64,000 nt of DNA, from positions 1-64,000 of the forward strand of contig JAAFIK010000012.1 in NCBI GenBank assembly GCA_013298665.1, given 5' to 3'. Source of the stretch: Chitinophagales bacterium. Its GTDB lineage: Bacteria > Bacteroidota > Bacteroidia > Chitinophagales > Chitinophagaceae. The position numbers were made by a program, and so were the translations under genes. Below, one piece after another: positions 1 through 8,511 of this stretch. Every line of letters begins with the position of its first letter. The stretch's first letter is position 1. The notes beneath the pieces were generated by a model. The model worked only from the letters and a program-made list of their open reading frames with translations. It was not told the origin of the DNA and ran no database searches.

Positions 1-208
1 TGCTGCGCTGTACTTCCTCCACCGTACGCAGCGGGCTGGTTACCGCAGCCGTGCTGGTAAGGGGTACACGGGGTTCGTACACCCGTATATAGTTCAGCGG
101 TATATCCGGCGCATAGGGTGGGGGCAGGTAAGGGGTTTGGGCTGCGGTGGTGCCGCTGAGCAGCAGTAGTAACAGTACAAAAAGGGGGTTGCTGACAAGT
201 TTGTGCAT
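1..208 (-). CDS. DUF6443 / RHS-repeat secreted protein, N-terminal part only
   Basis: The gene starts with ATG at 206-208 and runs off the left edge, so only about 69 residues are visible. It opens with a signal peptide (MHKLVSN followed by a leucine-rich core ending SGTTAAQ). The next stretch reads PLNYIRVYEPRVPLTS and then SPLRTVEEVQRSA, which I recognise as the start of the DUF6443 domain that precedes YD/RHS repeats in Bacteroidota. Such proteins are exported and usually end in an RHS core with a variable tail; that part is outside the window. It lies 41 bp downstream of the YD-repeat gene at 250-4056 on the same strand, which suggests one transcription unit. The family call is inference from a short sequence. 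Confidence 0.6.
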   Translation of the reverse strand, partial: MHKLVSNPLFVLLLLLLSGTTAAQTPYLPPPYAPDIPLNYIRVYEPRVPLTSTAAVTSPLRTVEEVQRS

Positions 209-249
209 GGCTGCTGTATTAAAAAAAGGCATAAATAAAGGGGTTGGGG

Positions 250-3200
250 TTATTGATCGCATAGCTGGGGTTGGCCATTGTATTTGTAACAGATCGTTTT
301 CAGCACCCGCCCACGGTCGTCGGTAATGCTGCTGAGCCGGTTATATACATCATAGCGGTAGTACAGCAATGTATTGTCGGCATTGCACTGGCTCGTAATC
401 CCCACCAGCGGCTCGTGGGTATAGCTCACCAGCACCGCCCCTTCCGGATACAGCCGCAACTCGTCGATCTTCGCCGTACCGCTGATGGTAACGGCAGCGC
501 TGCCACTCACTGCATAGCGGTAAAAGGTATAGCCATTTACGGTACGGCCGGTATACACCGGTGCCGCACCATTAACGCTTACCACGGCCGCATCTGCCCA
601 CAGGCTCACCGTATAGGTCTCCGCCATATTCAATCCTGCTTTGGTAATGGCCGTGGCCGCACTGAGTGGGTATACCTTATTGCCGGTTACGCCGGTACCA
701 CTCACCGCTTGCCCCGTAAAACTCCAGCGGCCCTTGCCATCAGCCTCAAACGATGTAGCAGCCACCCCTGCCACCGGTGCCCGGCTCACAACTGCCGTCA
801 CCGCATACCCGCCATAATCGCAGATGATGCTCTGGTACCCCCCCTGGCGGGTACGGTATTGTACCAGCCGCCCGTTTTCGTACTGGCGCTCATCCACTTC
901 GGCATCATCAATAGTACTCACCAACTGACTGCCATTGAGCGCCGTGGAAAAACCGGCCGCCGTTACCAGGCTGTCGGGGTTCAGCCGGTAATTGACCGAC
1001 GGCAACCCACCCGCATAGGCCAGCGTCTCCCCATCCACCAGCCGGGTAATACCCTGCGCCGTTTTCCACTGCTGCCATTTTACCGGCCTGGCCACCTGGT
1101 TCAGCGCCACCAGTTGCTGCATAGATGCCTCAGCGGCATAATCGTAGGGATAGTACAGGTTAAGCGTGGTACTGTCGCCATTGCTGCCCTTTGCCGTAGC
1201 CTGCCGCAGTGCATAATACACCGTATCATACTGCTTGTTTTCGGTAGTGGTTACCAGTACCCCGTTTTCGTACTGCCGGCTCAGCACCTGCACCTGTTCG
1301 GCACGCCCCGCCATGGGGTAATAGGTGTTTACCGCATAGTATTCGGTTGGCGACGGACCACTGGCCGTAACACCCGTTTTTATATTCAGGTTACCGGCAT
1401 CGGCAAGGGAATAGACCCGCTTGTTATAGCCAAAGATCTTTTCGGTGCTTACCTGGCCCAGGCTGTCGCGCACCGTTTCCTGCGTGGGCAGACTGCTCAC
1501 AAAAGAAAGATCAGGAGTGGGTATAAAGGGAAATTTGCCGGTACCGTAATACATCGCTGCCAGCGTATCATACTGCCGCTCGGTACTGCCGCCGCCGGGC
1601 GTACTTTCTACCACACGGCTGTACAGCAGCGGCGCCCCGTTCAGGTATTCCAGGCTTTGGTTGGGCATACTGCTGCGTTTGTAAAAACGCGAGTAAAAAG
1701 GGCTCTCCAGCGTACCCCCACCCGACGAAGGCGGACCGGGTGGTGGCGGGTGGCAAACGGTATATTTGTAATAATCCATATTGGGCAGGCGGAACAGCGT
1801 AGCCGATGCACGCCCGTCTGCCCGCGTATATGCGTAGTTTTTAACCTGTGTCTGCCCCAGTCCGTCTGCCACGGTTACCTGTTTGATACGCAAACCACCC
1901 ACCAGTTTATCCTGCGGCGCAATACGCCAGGTACAACCCAGTTGCGCCGTAAATCCATACTGCAACTGGCAGGGGGTTGTATAGTCATAAAAAAAGGCTG
2001 CGGTATAGGTCTTGCCCAATGGCAGAGACACCCCCATCCAGAAACCCGCCAGAAAATTGCCATAAGTATTTTCGATGGTACGGCTTACCGTACCATCCGT
2101 ACTGGTCAGCACAAATCTTGCGGGTGTGGCATCCTGCTGTTCGGCAAGACAGCCATTATTGGTACCGGCGGGTCTTGGCACCCCTTCATCGGTTTTACAG
2201 AAAAACTCTACCAGCGTATCCACGCGGCCGGCAAAACTGATGGGACGTATGATTCCCCACTGGTTTTGGGTAAACACCTGCGGACTGCCCTGCAGCGTAT
2301 CTTCATAATAATTGGTAGCCGAAAAAGCCCGGTTGTTCTCGTAGGTAAAAGCCGTATGTCCCCCGGTGGGGTAATTGATACGCTCCAGTACCCCTGCCCG
2401 GCTCCAGGCACTGTCCGGCCGCCGGTCTGCCCCGCCGAGGTAATAACCCTGTGCGGCATAAAACGGGTAGTCTTGCTGCCGCAACTTCATATTGGGTACA
2501 AAAACCGTATTGCCCCTGGCCGGGTTTACATTGTACCCCCACAAATCGGTATTGCGCGAGTCGCGCCGGTTCAGCGCAGTACCATTGTACACAAAACCCG
2601 TGAGCGCGGCACTGCTGCTATCGGCAGCAAGTTCTGCCACACCATCCAGGCGTAGCCGTTTGCCGAAATCATTCCCTGAGCCATAGGCCGCTGAAAGCGG
2701 CGGCTCCCCCGCTGCGGTTGTAAAATAACTGTACTGCAGGGCAAACCGCTTCACCACCCGCCCGTTGGCATTGGTGAGCCGCACACTGCTCAGCGCATAG
2801 TCATTCACCAGATCGAGCCGGGGAAACCCGTATTGCAAATCCGCCACCGCTCCATCGGGAAAACGGATGGATTGCAGTTTACGCTGCCGGGTGAGCGTGG
2901 TGGTGGTATAATAAAAAATGCCTTCTTCCTCGGCCCAGCCACCCTGTGCAAGCAGTTTAAGCGTCTGGCTTTGCCCAAACCCGCCCTCATAACGCGGGGG
3001 CGTTGCCGAAGGATCGGTATAGCTGAGCAGGATCGTATCGGCCGTTACCGGTGCAACCATACGCGTAAGCAGCCAAGACGAGGTATAGACCGGTTGCTGG
3101 CTGTCGTTGAGCGTTTGCGAACCCGAAGCCGATGTTTCGGTCAACTGCCGCTCTTCGGCCTCAAAAATATATACCGTTCCATCATCATCCGTTATGGTAA

Positions 3201-4056
3201 AAGACCTGATGCGGCCACGCTGGTCAAGCCCGGGATCAGTAGCCGGGTAGGTCGTAAACTGTACCCGCGCACGGCTGTTTTCCAGCAATACCACCACACC
3301 CGATTTACTGATCACAAATTTTCCCGATTTACCGCCAAACGAAAAGTTGAAAATATCCTGCTCACCATCCAGCAGATTTTTATTAACCGCACTGATGGTG
3401 GGCGAAACCGGCGAATTGGTGGGCGTAATGGCAATATCGGCCGGGAAGGTAGCTACTACATATACAAACATGCTGCTGAATACAAAATCACCACCCGTTC
3501 CATTATAGGTACTTGTGGGCGTTGCGGGCAGGGGAGCCGTGTACATAAAACCCCGGGTAAAATCGTCATCCGGCAAGCCCCGGACGCTTCTCGATATCCG
3601 GGAAACACCCGTGCCTGTTAAAGACCAGCCAAGCCCCACATCAGCGGCCATATCCTCCACCTTATGCCCCCCGGCATGGTAAGACAGTCCGAGCGACAAC
3701 CCGAAACCATCCTTTTGCCAGCTCAGCAGCGGATAACCAATACCCGGTATCCCTGTTGAGTAGGTCACCGGGATCTCGCCAAACTTACCCAGCGCCGCCG
3801 CATTGGGCGATGGCGGCGCCACTTTGGGAATATCGGTCTTAAAATCCGGCGGGGTCGTGGCCTGGGCATATCCCCCTGCTGCACAGCACAATAGCAGTAC
3901 TGGCAGCAATAAGCCACGTATCCCCGCAAAGGAAAAAAACCGCGGGGCAGATAATCCATCCCCTGAAAAACGAACAAAGAAAAATGAAGGCATCCGGTAA
4001 GTACCGCGAAAAAGGGTGCCGCAGGTAACAGGTTTGCGAAAACGATTGTGTTGCAT
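250..4056 (-). CDS. Large secreted YD-repeat/RHS-like protein
   Basis: A 1268-residue exported protein. The first ATG gives a long leader; an ATG at codon 22 (MPSFFF) is a plausible alternative, with the hydrophobic core GLLLPVLLLCCAAGGYAQ as signal peptide in either case. After the signal comes a conserved head (PNAAALGKFGEIPVTYSTGIP, then LSYHAGGHKVEDMAADVGLGWSL) typical of the SpvB/TcaC-like N-terminal region of Bacteroidota YD proteins. The C-terminus ends in a clear YD unit (LLYYRYDVYNRLSSITDD) and a short tail. No toxin domain, kinase or protease motif was recognised. The following gene on the strand (1-208) is a DUF6443 protein, so the two probably form a surface or contact-dependent system. 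GC content is similar to the surrounding genes. The exact role is unknown. Confidence 0.7.
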   Translation of the reverse strand: MQHNRFRKPVTCGTLFRGTYRMPSFFFVRFSGDGLSAPRFFSFAGIRGLLLPVLLLCCAAGGYAQATTPPDFKTDIPKVAPPSPNAAALGKFGEIPVTYSTGIPGIGYPLLSWQKDGFGLSLGLSYHAGGHKVEDMAADVGLGWSLTGTGVSRISRSVRGLPDDDFTRGFMYTAPLPATPTSTYNGTGGDFVFSSMFVYVVATFPADIAITPTNSPVSPTISAVNKNLLDGEQDIFNFSFGGKSGKFVISKSGVVVLLENSRARVQFTTYPATDPGLDQRGRIRSFTITDDDGTVYIFEAEERQLTETSASGSQTLNDSQQPVYTSSWLLTRMVAPVTADTILLSYTDPSATPPRYEGGFGQSQTLKLLAQGGWAEEEGIFYYTTTTLTRQRKLQSIRFPDGAVADLQYGFPRLDLVNDYALSSVRLTNANGRVVKRFALQYSYFTTAAGEPPLSAAYGSGNDFGKRLRLDGVAELAADSSSAALTGFVYNGTALNRRDSRNTDLWGYNVNPARGNTVFVPNMKLRQQDYPFYAAQGYYLGGADRRPDSAWSRAGVLERINYPTGGHTAFTYENNRAFSATNYYEDTLQGSPQVFTQNQWGIIRPISFAGRVDTLVEFFCKTDEGVPRPAGTNNGCLAEQQDATPARFVLTSTDGTVSRTIENTYGNFLAGFWMGVSLPLGKTYTAAFFYDYTTPCQLQYGFTAQLGCTWRIAPQDKLVGGLRIKQVTVADGLGQTQVKNYAYTRADGRASATLFRLPNMDYYKYTVCHPPPPGPPSSGGGTLESPFYSRFYKRSSMPNQSLEYLNGAPLLYSRVVESTPGGGSTERQYDTLAAMYYGTGKFPFIPTPDLSFVSSLPTQETVRDSLGQVSTEKIFGYNKRVYSLADAGNLNIKTGVTASGPSPTEYYAVNTYYPMAGRAEQVQVLSRQYENGVLVTTTENKQYDTVYYALRQATAKGSNGDSTTLNLYYPYDYAAEASMQQLVALNQVARPVKWQQWKTAQGITRLVDGETLAYAGGLPSVNYRLNPDSLVTAAGFSTALNGSQLVSTIDDAEVDERQYENGRLVQYRTRQGGYQSIICDYGGYAVTAVVSRAPVAGVAATSFEADGKGRWSFTGQAVSGTGVTGNKVYPLSAATAITKAGLNMAETYTVSLWADAAVVSVNGAAPVYTGRTVNGYTFYRYAVSGSAAVTISGTAKIDELRLYPEGAVLVSYTHEPLVGITSQCNADNTLLYYRYDVYNRLSSITDDRGRVLKTICYKYNGQPQLCDQ

Positions 4057-4307
4057 GGTTGTTTGGTTTTAATCCATGGTTATCACGAACATTGGTGGTA
4101 CCCGGCATCAACGATCACCGGCAGTACAAATATGAAGGAAATATTTTATACCCGCAACCCGGAAAAACCCTGTTTCTTTACCCGGGAAAGCATGGTTTCG
4201 CAAAAAGAATACGGTAACCATTGATCATCAATGCGTTAAAAATGCGGTTTTCGCAAAAGGGGAATAATATGGCGGAATTTTTTTTACAGGAGGCTGAATA
4301 CAGAGTA
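4057..4307. other. Intergenic region between divergent genes, left of the repeat array
   Basis: This gap separates the minus-strand YD gene from the 43-bp repeat array. It should contain the YD gene promoter on the minus strand, but I could not place a convincing TTTG/TAnnTTTG pair. No ORF of note. Confidence 0.4.
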
Positions 4308-4838
4308 CCTAAACTTTTGATAGGTCGACCTATACCTACCCATAGGAGGACCTAAACTTTTGATAGGTCGTCCTATACCTACCCATAGGAGGACCTAAAC
4401 TTTTCATAGGTCGTCCTATACCTACCCATAGGAGGACCTAAACTTTTGATAGGTCGTCCTATACCTCCCTATAGGAGGACCTAAACTTTTGATAGGTCGT
4501 CCTATACCTCCCTATAGGCCGACCTAAACTTTTGATAGGTCGTCCTATACCTCCCTATAGGAGGACCTAAACTTTTGATAGGTTGACCTATACCTGCCTA
4601 TAGGAGGACCTAAACTTTTGATAGGTCGGCCTATACCTACCTATAGGCCGACCTAAACTTTTGATAGGTCGGCCTATACCTACCTATAGGCCGACCTAAA
4701 CTTTTGATAGGTCGTCCTATACCTACCCATAGGAGGACCTAAACTTTTAATAGGTTGACCTATACCCACCCATAGGCCGACCTAAACTTTTGATAGGTCG
4801 TCCTATACCTACCCATAGGAGGACCTAAACTTTTGATA
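4308..4838. repeat. Tandem array of 43-bp palindromic units (12 full + 15 bp)
   Basis: Units begin with CCTAAACTTTTGATA at 4308, 4351, 4394, 4437, 4480, 4523, 4566, 4609, 4652, 4695, 4738 and 4781, always exactly 43 bp apart; a thirteenth unit stops after 15 bp at 4838. The first 15 bases are almost invariant (one ttttCata, one ttttAata). The rest is an inverted repeat: left arm AGGTCGNCCTAT, a loop of about 8 nt, right arm ATAGGNSGACCT. The units at 4609 and 4652 pair perfectly (AGGTCGGCCTAT with ATAGGCCGACCT); most others have one mismatch. There are no unique spacers, and 43 is not a multiple of three, so it is neither CRISPR nor coding. It fills the divergent space between the YD gene and the Xre gene. 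Confidence 0.95.
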
Positions 4839-4941
4839 AAATCTGGGTAGTTCTTATGAACTGCCCTTTTTTATGCTCTTTTTTCTATATTCTAATCGGA
4901 CAATAGTGATATTTTATGTTTATTCTGAATAAAAGAAACTC

Positions 4942-5289
4942 GTGAAAACGCCTATGTTCACACATTATTTAAAAGAAATCAGGAAAGAAAGGCTTAATTT
5001 ATCTCAACAGGAAATGGCGGAAAAACTGCACCTCAGTCAAAGTGCATACAGCAGGTATGAAAGTGGTAACCAGGATATACCCAGTAATATACTTATTAAG
5101 ATGAAAGAAAAATTTGATGTTGATCCGCAGGAACTAATCCCTTTACCTCACCAGCACATCAATTGTGAGGCGGGAAGTAATAACGTAAATATAGCCATCA
5201 ACTCAGGCGTTATTTATGCCATTCCCAAAGAGTTACCGGATAAACTTATTGCGTTGGTTGAAAATGGCATGGCTAAAAAAAGCGATTGA
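4942..5289 (+). CDS. Small Xre-family (HTH_3) DNA-binding protein
   Basis: A 115-residue protein. Residues about 6-62 form a Cro/CI-type helix-turn-helix: YLKEIRKERLNLSQQEMAEKL, then LSQSAYSRYESGNQDIPSNIL, the usual S-Q-x-x-(A/V)-x-(K/R) recognition pattern. The C-terminal half (NNVNIAINSGVIYAIPKELPDKLIALVENGMAKK) is not a domain I recognise. The GTG at 4942 is the first possible start; the in-frame ATG at 4954 (MFTHYL) would remove four residues. It lies directly downstream of the 43-bp array and converges on the conflict cassette ending at 5384. It may regulate itself, possibly through the array, but no operator could be proven. Confidence 0.8.
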   Translation: MKTPMFTHYLKEIRKERLNLSQQEMAEKLHLSQSAYSRYESGNQDIPSNILIKMKEKFDVDPQELIPLPHQHINCEAGSNNVNIAINSGVIYAIPKELPDKLIALVENGMAKKSD

Positions 5290-5383
5290 TGATCTGGTAG
5301 CGCATACCTGTTTATCCCGGCTTTCGCTCTCTGTCTACGCAACTGTTTACCCGATCCTATAGTTGCCCTGTATGCAGTAATCC

Positions 5384-7321
5384 TCAATACTTCACCCGTT
5401 GCTCCGGCTTCATGTCGGGGAGGTTTTTTTCCAGGTAATCCACTTTTTCCCGGATGGTTTTATTGGGTGATTCCGGGAGGTCTTTCCTTATTTTTCGTGT
5501 TTCGGCATATACTTTATTGACCACCTGCTTAAACCGGAAATCTGAAGTGTCAGCGTTGCCGGTTTCTTTGATGATTTCGTATGCGGCGGTAATCTGCTCC
5601 TCATTGTTTTTAATAAAATCATCTGATGCGGGTGGCCTGTTGCCCTGATCAATAACGTTCTGCACGAGGCTGTCTGCTTTATTGAGGTTTTTATTGGTCA
5701 GGTCCTGTATCACCAACCTGAGCGAATCGGATTGGCGTGCCTGCTGCTGCTGCTCTATTTTTGCCTGCTGGCTTTTTAATTCTTTCTGCTGGCGTTCCAG
5801 TTTGCTCCGCTGCTGGATATTATACAACCAAACCCCGAAAATGGTGATGAGTAAGCCTGCAATCAGCAGCATAGCGGAGAGCCGGGCTACTTTTTTGCGT
5901 TGCCGGTCGGCTTCCTGTTTTTGCCGCTCTGCTTCTGCCCTGAGTGCGCGTTCTTCGGCAAGACGGTTGAGGTTGTCCTGGTTTTCTTTTGCATCGGCCA
6001 GGGCCCTGGCTTCGAGCCGCTCCTTTTCCTCCTGTAACCTTATACTTGCTTCTGCTTCTGCCCTGCGATCTTTTGATTTTTCGATGGGTGCAATAAGGGT
6101 ATCGTGGCTGACTTCATAGGTGAGGCCACGGTTGGTATTTTCTTCGCGGATCAGGCGGGCCTGCTGCAATAGTACCAGCAGGTCCCTTTTTCCTTTGAGT
6201 TCCTGTACCAATTGTGTCTCCAGCAAACTGGCCCGTTGTCCTTCAATCACCATCTCATCTTCCAGTACCCGGCGGGCAAGGGCGCGGTCGTCTTCGTTGG
6301 GTATCTTTTTCAACTGGTCTTCATAAAAATTGCTGCGGATGGCGATGATGTCATGTCTGGGGTTGATGATGCTGTCGTCCACCTCAATATCCTGTATGCC
6401 TTCTTCAGCATCCTGCCGCTTGCGTACCTGCTGTTCGATATAATTACATACCATCTGCAGTTGTGAGCTTTCAATTTCATTACTGCCCTGGTCGAGTTCG
6501 TTTACAATAGCGTTGAGGGTATCTTTATTAAACCAGAAAGCGGGCGTATAACCGTCTTCCATTGCTTTGAGGGCAGGCAGTTCAATGGCAGCAGCGGCCT
6601 GTTCGCGGTTGAGGGGTTTTAGTTCATAGCGGCAGCGCAATATCGTACTGATATAGGGGGTTACCGACTGCATCAGTGCCAGCTTGTCTGACCGCATGGC
6701 GAAGATGAGCTTTACCTGTGTTTGCCGGTACCATTGCAACTGTTCGGGTGTTCGGCTGGCGGCAGGGATACCCGTAATCCATTCCAGGATACGGCGTGGC
6801 GGCTGATCGTGTATGATTTCACTGAGCTGCCGCATAAATTCCTGCTGGTGGTGTACCGGGTGATAAAAAAATTCTTCAAACTGATCGAAGATAAATACGG
6901 GCACAACAGGGGTGCCATTTTTATCGGTAAAGGGGGTACACTTCACGTGTTCCCACAATTGCGGGTGCCCTTTTTCAAACTGGATATCCTCTTTATGGTC
7001 ATATCCGCCGAATGCGACAATACAATCGCGCAGCAGTAAATTGGCATCATCGCCCTTGCTGTTGTCTGCCCGGTTGCCGGGACTGAAGCGTATGCGTATG
7101 GGCAGGAAACCGTTTTCCTCAAGCAAGGGGCTGAGACCGGCATTGAGCAGCGAACTTTTGCCCAGCCCCGACTTGCCAAAGAACACGACCTTTTTCTCGA
7201 GGCTTACCAGGTTAAACAGCTCGTTGGTTTCGGCTTCACGCCCAAAGAAAATTGCATTTTGATTTTTTTCAAATGACCGGAGGCCGGGGTACCTGTCTTT
7301 GATGTATTGGGTTTGCTGCAT
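5384..7321 (-). CDS. nSTAND1-type NTPase with membrane anchor and coiled coils (conflict-system hub)
   Basis: A 645-residue STAND NTPase. It opens with the nSTAND1 signature YPGLRSFEK...IFFGREAE (11-31). Walker A is GKSGLGKSS (49-57), Walker B VFIFDQFEEFF (142-152), followed by the sensor strand LIFAMRSDKL (205-214). The AAA/winged-helix part ends at YEVSHDTLIAPI (402-413). Next come a charged coiled coil (about 415-480), one membrane segment (LSAMLLIAGLLITIFGVWLY, 481-500), a Gln-rich coiled coil (about 502-535) and a helical tail to 645. No WD or TPR sensor repeats are visible. In STAND systems such an NTPase switches on bound effectors; here the effectors would be the two EAD1 proteins encoded just upstream, with 59 bp between the SIR2 stop and this start. 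The membrane anchor suggests action at the inner membrane. Family recognition is firm; the trigger is unknown. Confidence 0.85.
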   Translation of the reverse strand: MQQTQYIKDRYPGLRSFEKNQNAIFFGREAETNELFNLVSLEKKVVFFGKSGLGKSSLLNAGLSPLLEENGFLPIRIRFSPGNRADNSKGDDANLLLRDCIVAFGGYDHKEDIQFEKGHPQLWEHVKCTPFTDKNGTPVVPVFIFDQFEEFFYHPVHHQQEFMRQLSEIIHDQPPRRILEWITGIPAASRTPEQLQWYRQTQVKLIFAMRSDKLALMQSVTPYISTILRCRYELKPLNREQAAAAIELPALKAMEDGYTPAFWFNKDTLNAIVNELDQGSNEIESSQLQMVCNYIEQQVRKRQDAEEGIQDIEVDDSIINPRHDIIAIRSNFYEDQLKKIPNEDDRALARRVLEDEMVIEGQRASLLETQLVQELKGKRDLLVLLQQARLIREENTNRGLTYEVSHDTLIAPIEKSKDRRAEAEASIRLQEEKERLEARALADAKENQDNLNRLAEERALRAEAERQKQEADRQRKKVARLSAMLLIAGLLITIFGVWLYNIQQRSKLERQQKELKSQQAKIEQQQQARQSDSLRLVIQDLTNKNLNKADSLVQNVIDQGNRPPASDDFIKNNEEQITAAYEIIKETGNADTSDFRFKQVVNKVYAETRKIRKDLPESPNKTIREKVDYLEKNLPDMKPEQRVKY

Positions 7322-7380
7322 GGCAATAATAGATGCGTTTGTATATTGAATAACGGTGGCAGCCCGCTGTCTGCAAGGCT

Positions 7381-8511
7381 TTACTTCAGTTCGTCATATT
7401 CTTTCTTTACCTGTGTCATAAACCGTTCAATGTCTTTTTCTATAAAATAAAACTTGTATTCCTTTTCAAAATATTCGTTGATGGACAGTCCGCTGCCACC
7501 GGGCGTAGCGGTAAGCGCAAAACTGCGGCCTTCATTCTTCGCCAGGCCAAGACAGTCGATCAGTATTTTCAGGTGCCACTCGCTGAAGTTGAAACCAAGA
7601 AACAGGTAGTACTTATTGGTCAGCATCTTCTTGATGAGCGGGGGTAGTGGCGGATCATTGCGCACCACATTTTTGGAAAACAGTACACGGTGCGTATCGG
7701 TAAAAAGTATGGATGCGGGGTTCTGGAAAGAACCGAATATTTTATAACTCACAATGGTATTGGGCTTCGAGAGGTCGGCATTGATGGGCGGACTGCCATC
7801 GCTGTCGTTGGTCATATCGTAGCAACCCTGTACGAGGTTAACGGGCTGCCCGTTAAAGTTCTTCTGCCGGTAAATCTCGTCGATGATGCTGTCGGGGTTG
7901 GTGTTGATGACTAAAGGGTAGGTAAAGTGGCTCAGCGATTCGTACACCTGTCTGTAAATGATGGCATCGTCAAAAGCAGCTTTGATCTTGGCACCCACTT
8001 CACCGATCACATAAGCAGGCATATCTTCAAAACGCTGGGCTACGTAAGGCAGTACATCTTTAAGGGTTTCATCGTAATATACCCCTTCATTCTGCAATTC
8101 TGCTGCGAGTTGGGTGGCGAAGCGTTTATTGAAAGAGGTTACCTGTCCTTCATGTACCGACTGCAGGAGATCGGGGCCGAGAAACAGCACGCACTGGTTC
8201 ATTTTGATGGCTTTGGCAATACGTTCCACCCGGCGGTCGAAGCCTTCCTTTACTTCATCGCAAAGCGTGTTCAGTTCGGTATTACCCGCATAATTACCAA
8301 GAATTTCCTGTAGTAGTGCGTGCAGCAACCCATCCTGGTTTTCTGCTGCGGTAATGATATTGTACCAGTCGGTATAGGCTGCATGGCCGAGGTCAATAGT
8401 GGTGGTGTCGATACCGGCAGCATCACAATAAGGTATGGCATTGGTGCCAACGCCTACCAGTTTTGCCAGCAGCTTAACGATATTGTGTTTCAGTTTTGGT
8501 TGTATGCTCAT
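7381..8511 (-). CDS. EAD1-SIR2-like effector protein
   Basis: A 376-residue two-domain protein. Residues 1-80 are an Effector-Associated Domain 1 (AIPYCDAAGIDTTTID, then YTDWYNIITAAENQDGLL), which closely matches the N-terminus of the protease encoded just upstream. Residues about 95-376 follow the SIR2-like fold: CVLFLGPDLL (107-116) at the usual G-A-G-A-S loop, VINTNPDSIIDEIY (201-214) at the T-N-x-D motif, YKIFGSFQNP (256-265) where active members have K-x-H-G, and YLFLGFNFSEWHL (302-314). The glycine loop is altered and the catalytic His position is Phe, so it may be a sensor or a changed enzyme rather than a normal NADase. Its ATG follows the protease stop codon with no gap (8514-8509), which indicates translational coupling. 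Confidence 0.8.
   Translation of the reverse strand: MSIQPKLKHNIVKLLAKLVGVGTNAIPYCDAAGIDTTTIDLGHAAYTDWYNIITAAENQDGLLHALLQEILGNYAGNTELNTLCDEVKEGFDRRVERIAKAIKMNQCVLFLGPDLLQSVHEGQVTSFNKRFATQLAAELQNEGVYYDETLKDVLPYVAQRFEDMPAYVIGEVGAKIKAAFDDAIIYRQVYESLSHFTYPLVINTNPDSIIDEIYRQKNFNGQPVNLVQGCYDMTNDSDGSPPINADLSKPNTIVSYKIFGSFQNPASILFTDTHRVLFSKNVVRNDPPLPPLIKKMLTNKYYLFLGFNFSEWHLKILIDCLGLAKNEGRSFALTATPGGSGLSINEYFEKEYKFYFIEKDIERFMTQVKKEYDELK

Noticed and set aside
271-2655. Long plus-strand open frame of 794 codons
   Set aside because: It lies antisense inside the YD-repeat gene, has a composition rich in Arg, His and Ile without any domain, and follows from the codon bias of the real gene on the other strand.
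4308-4838. CRISPR array
   Set aside because: The whole 43-bp unit repeats with no unique spacers, the units vary at scattered positions, and no cas genes are near.
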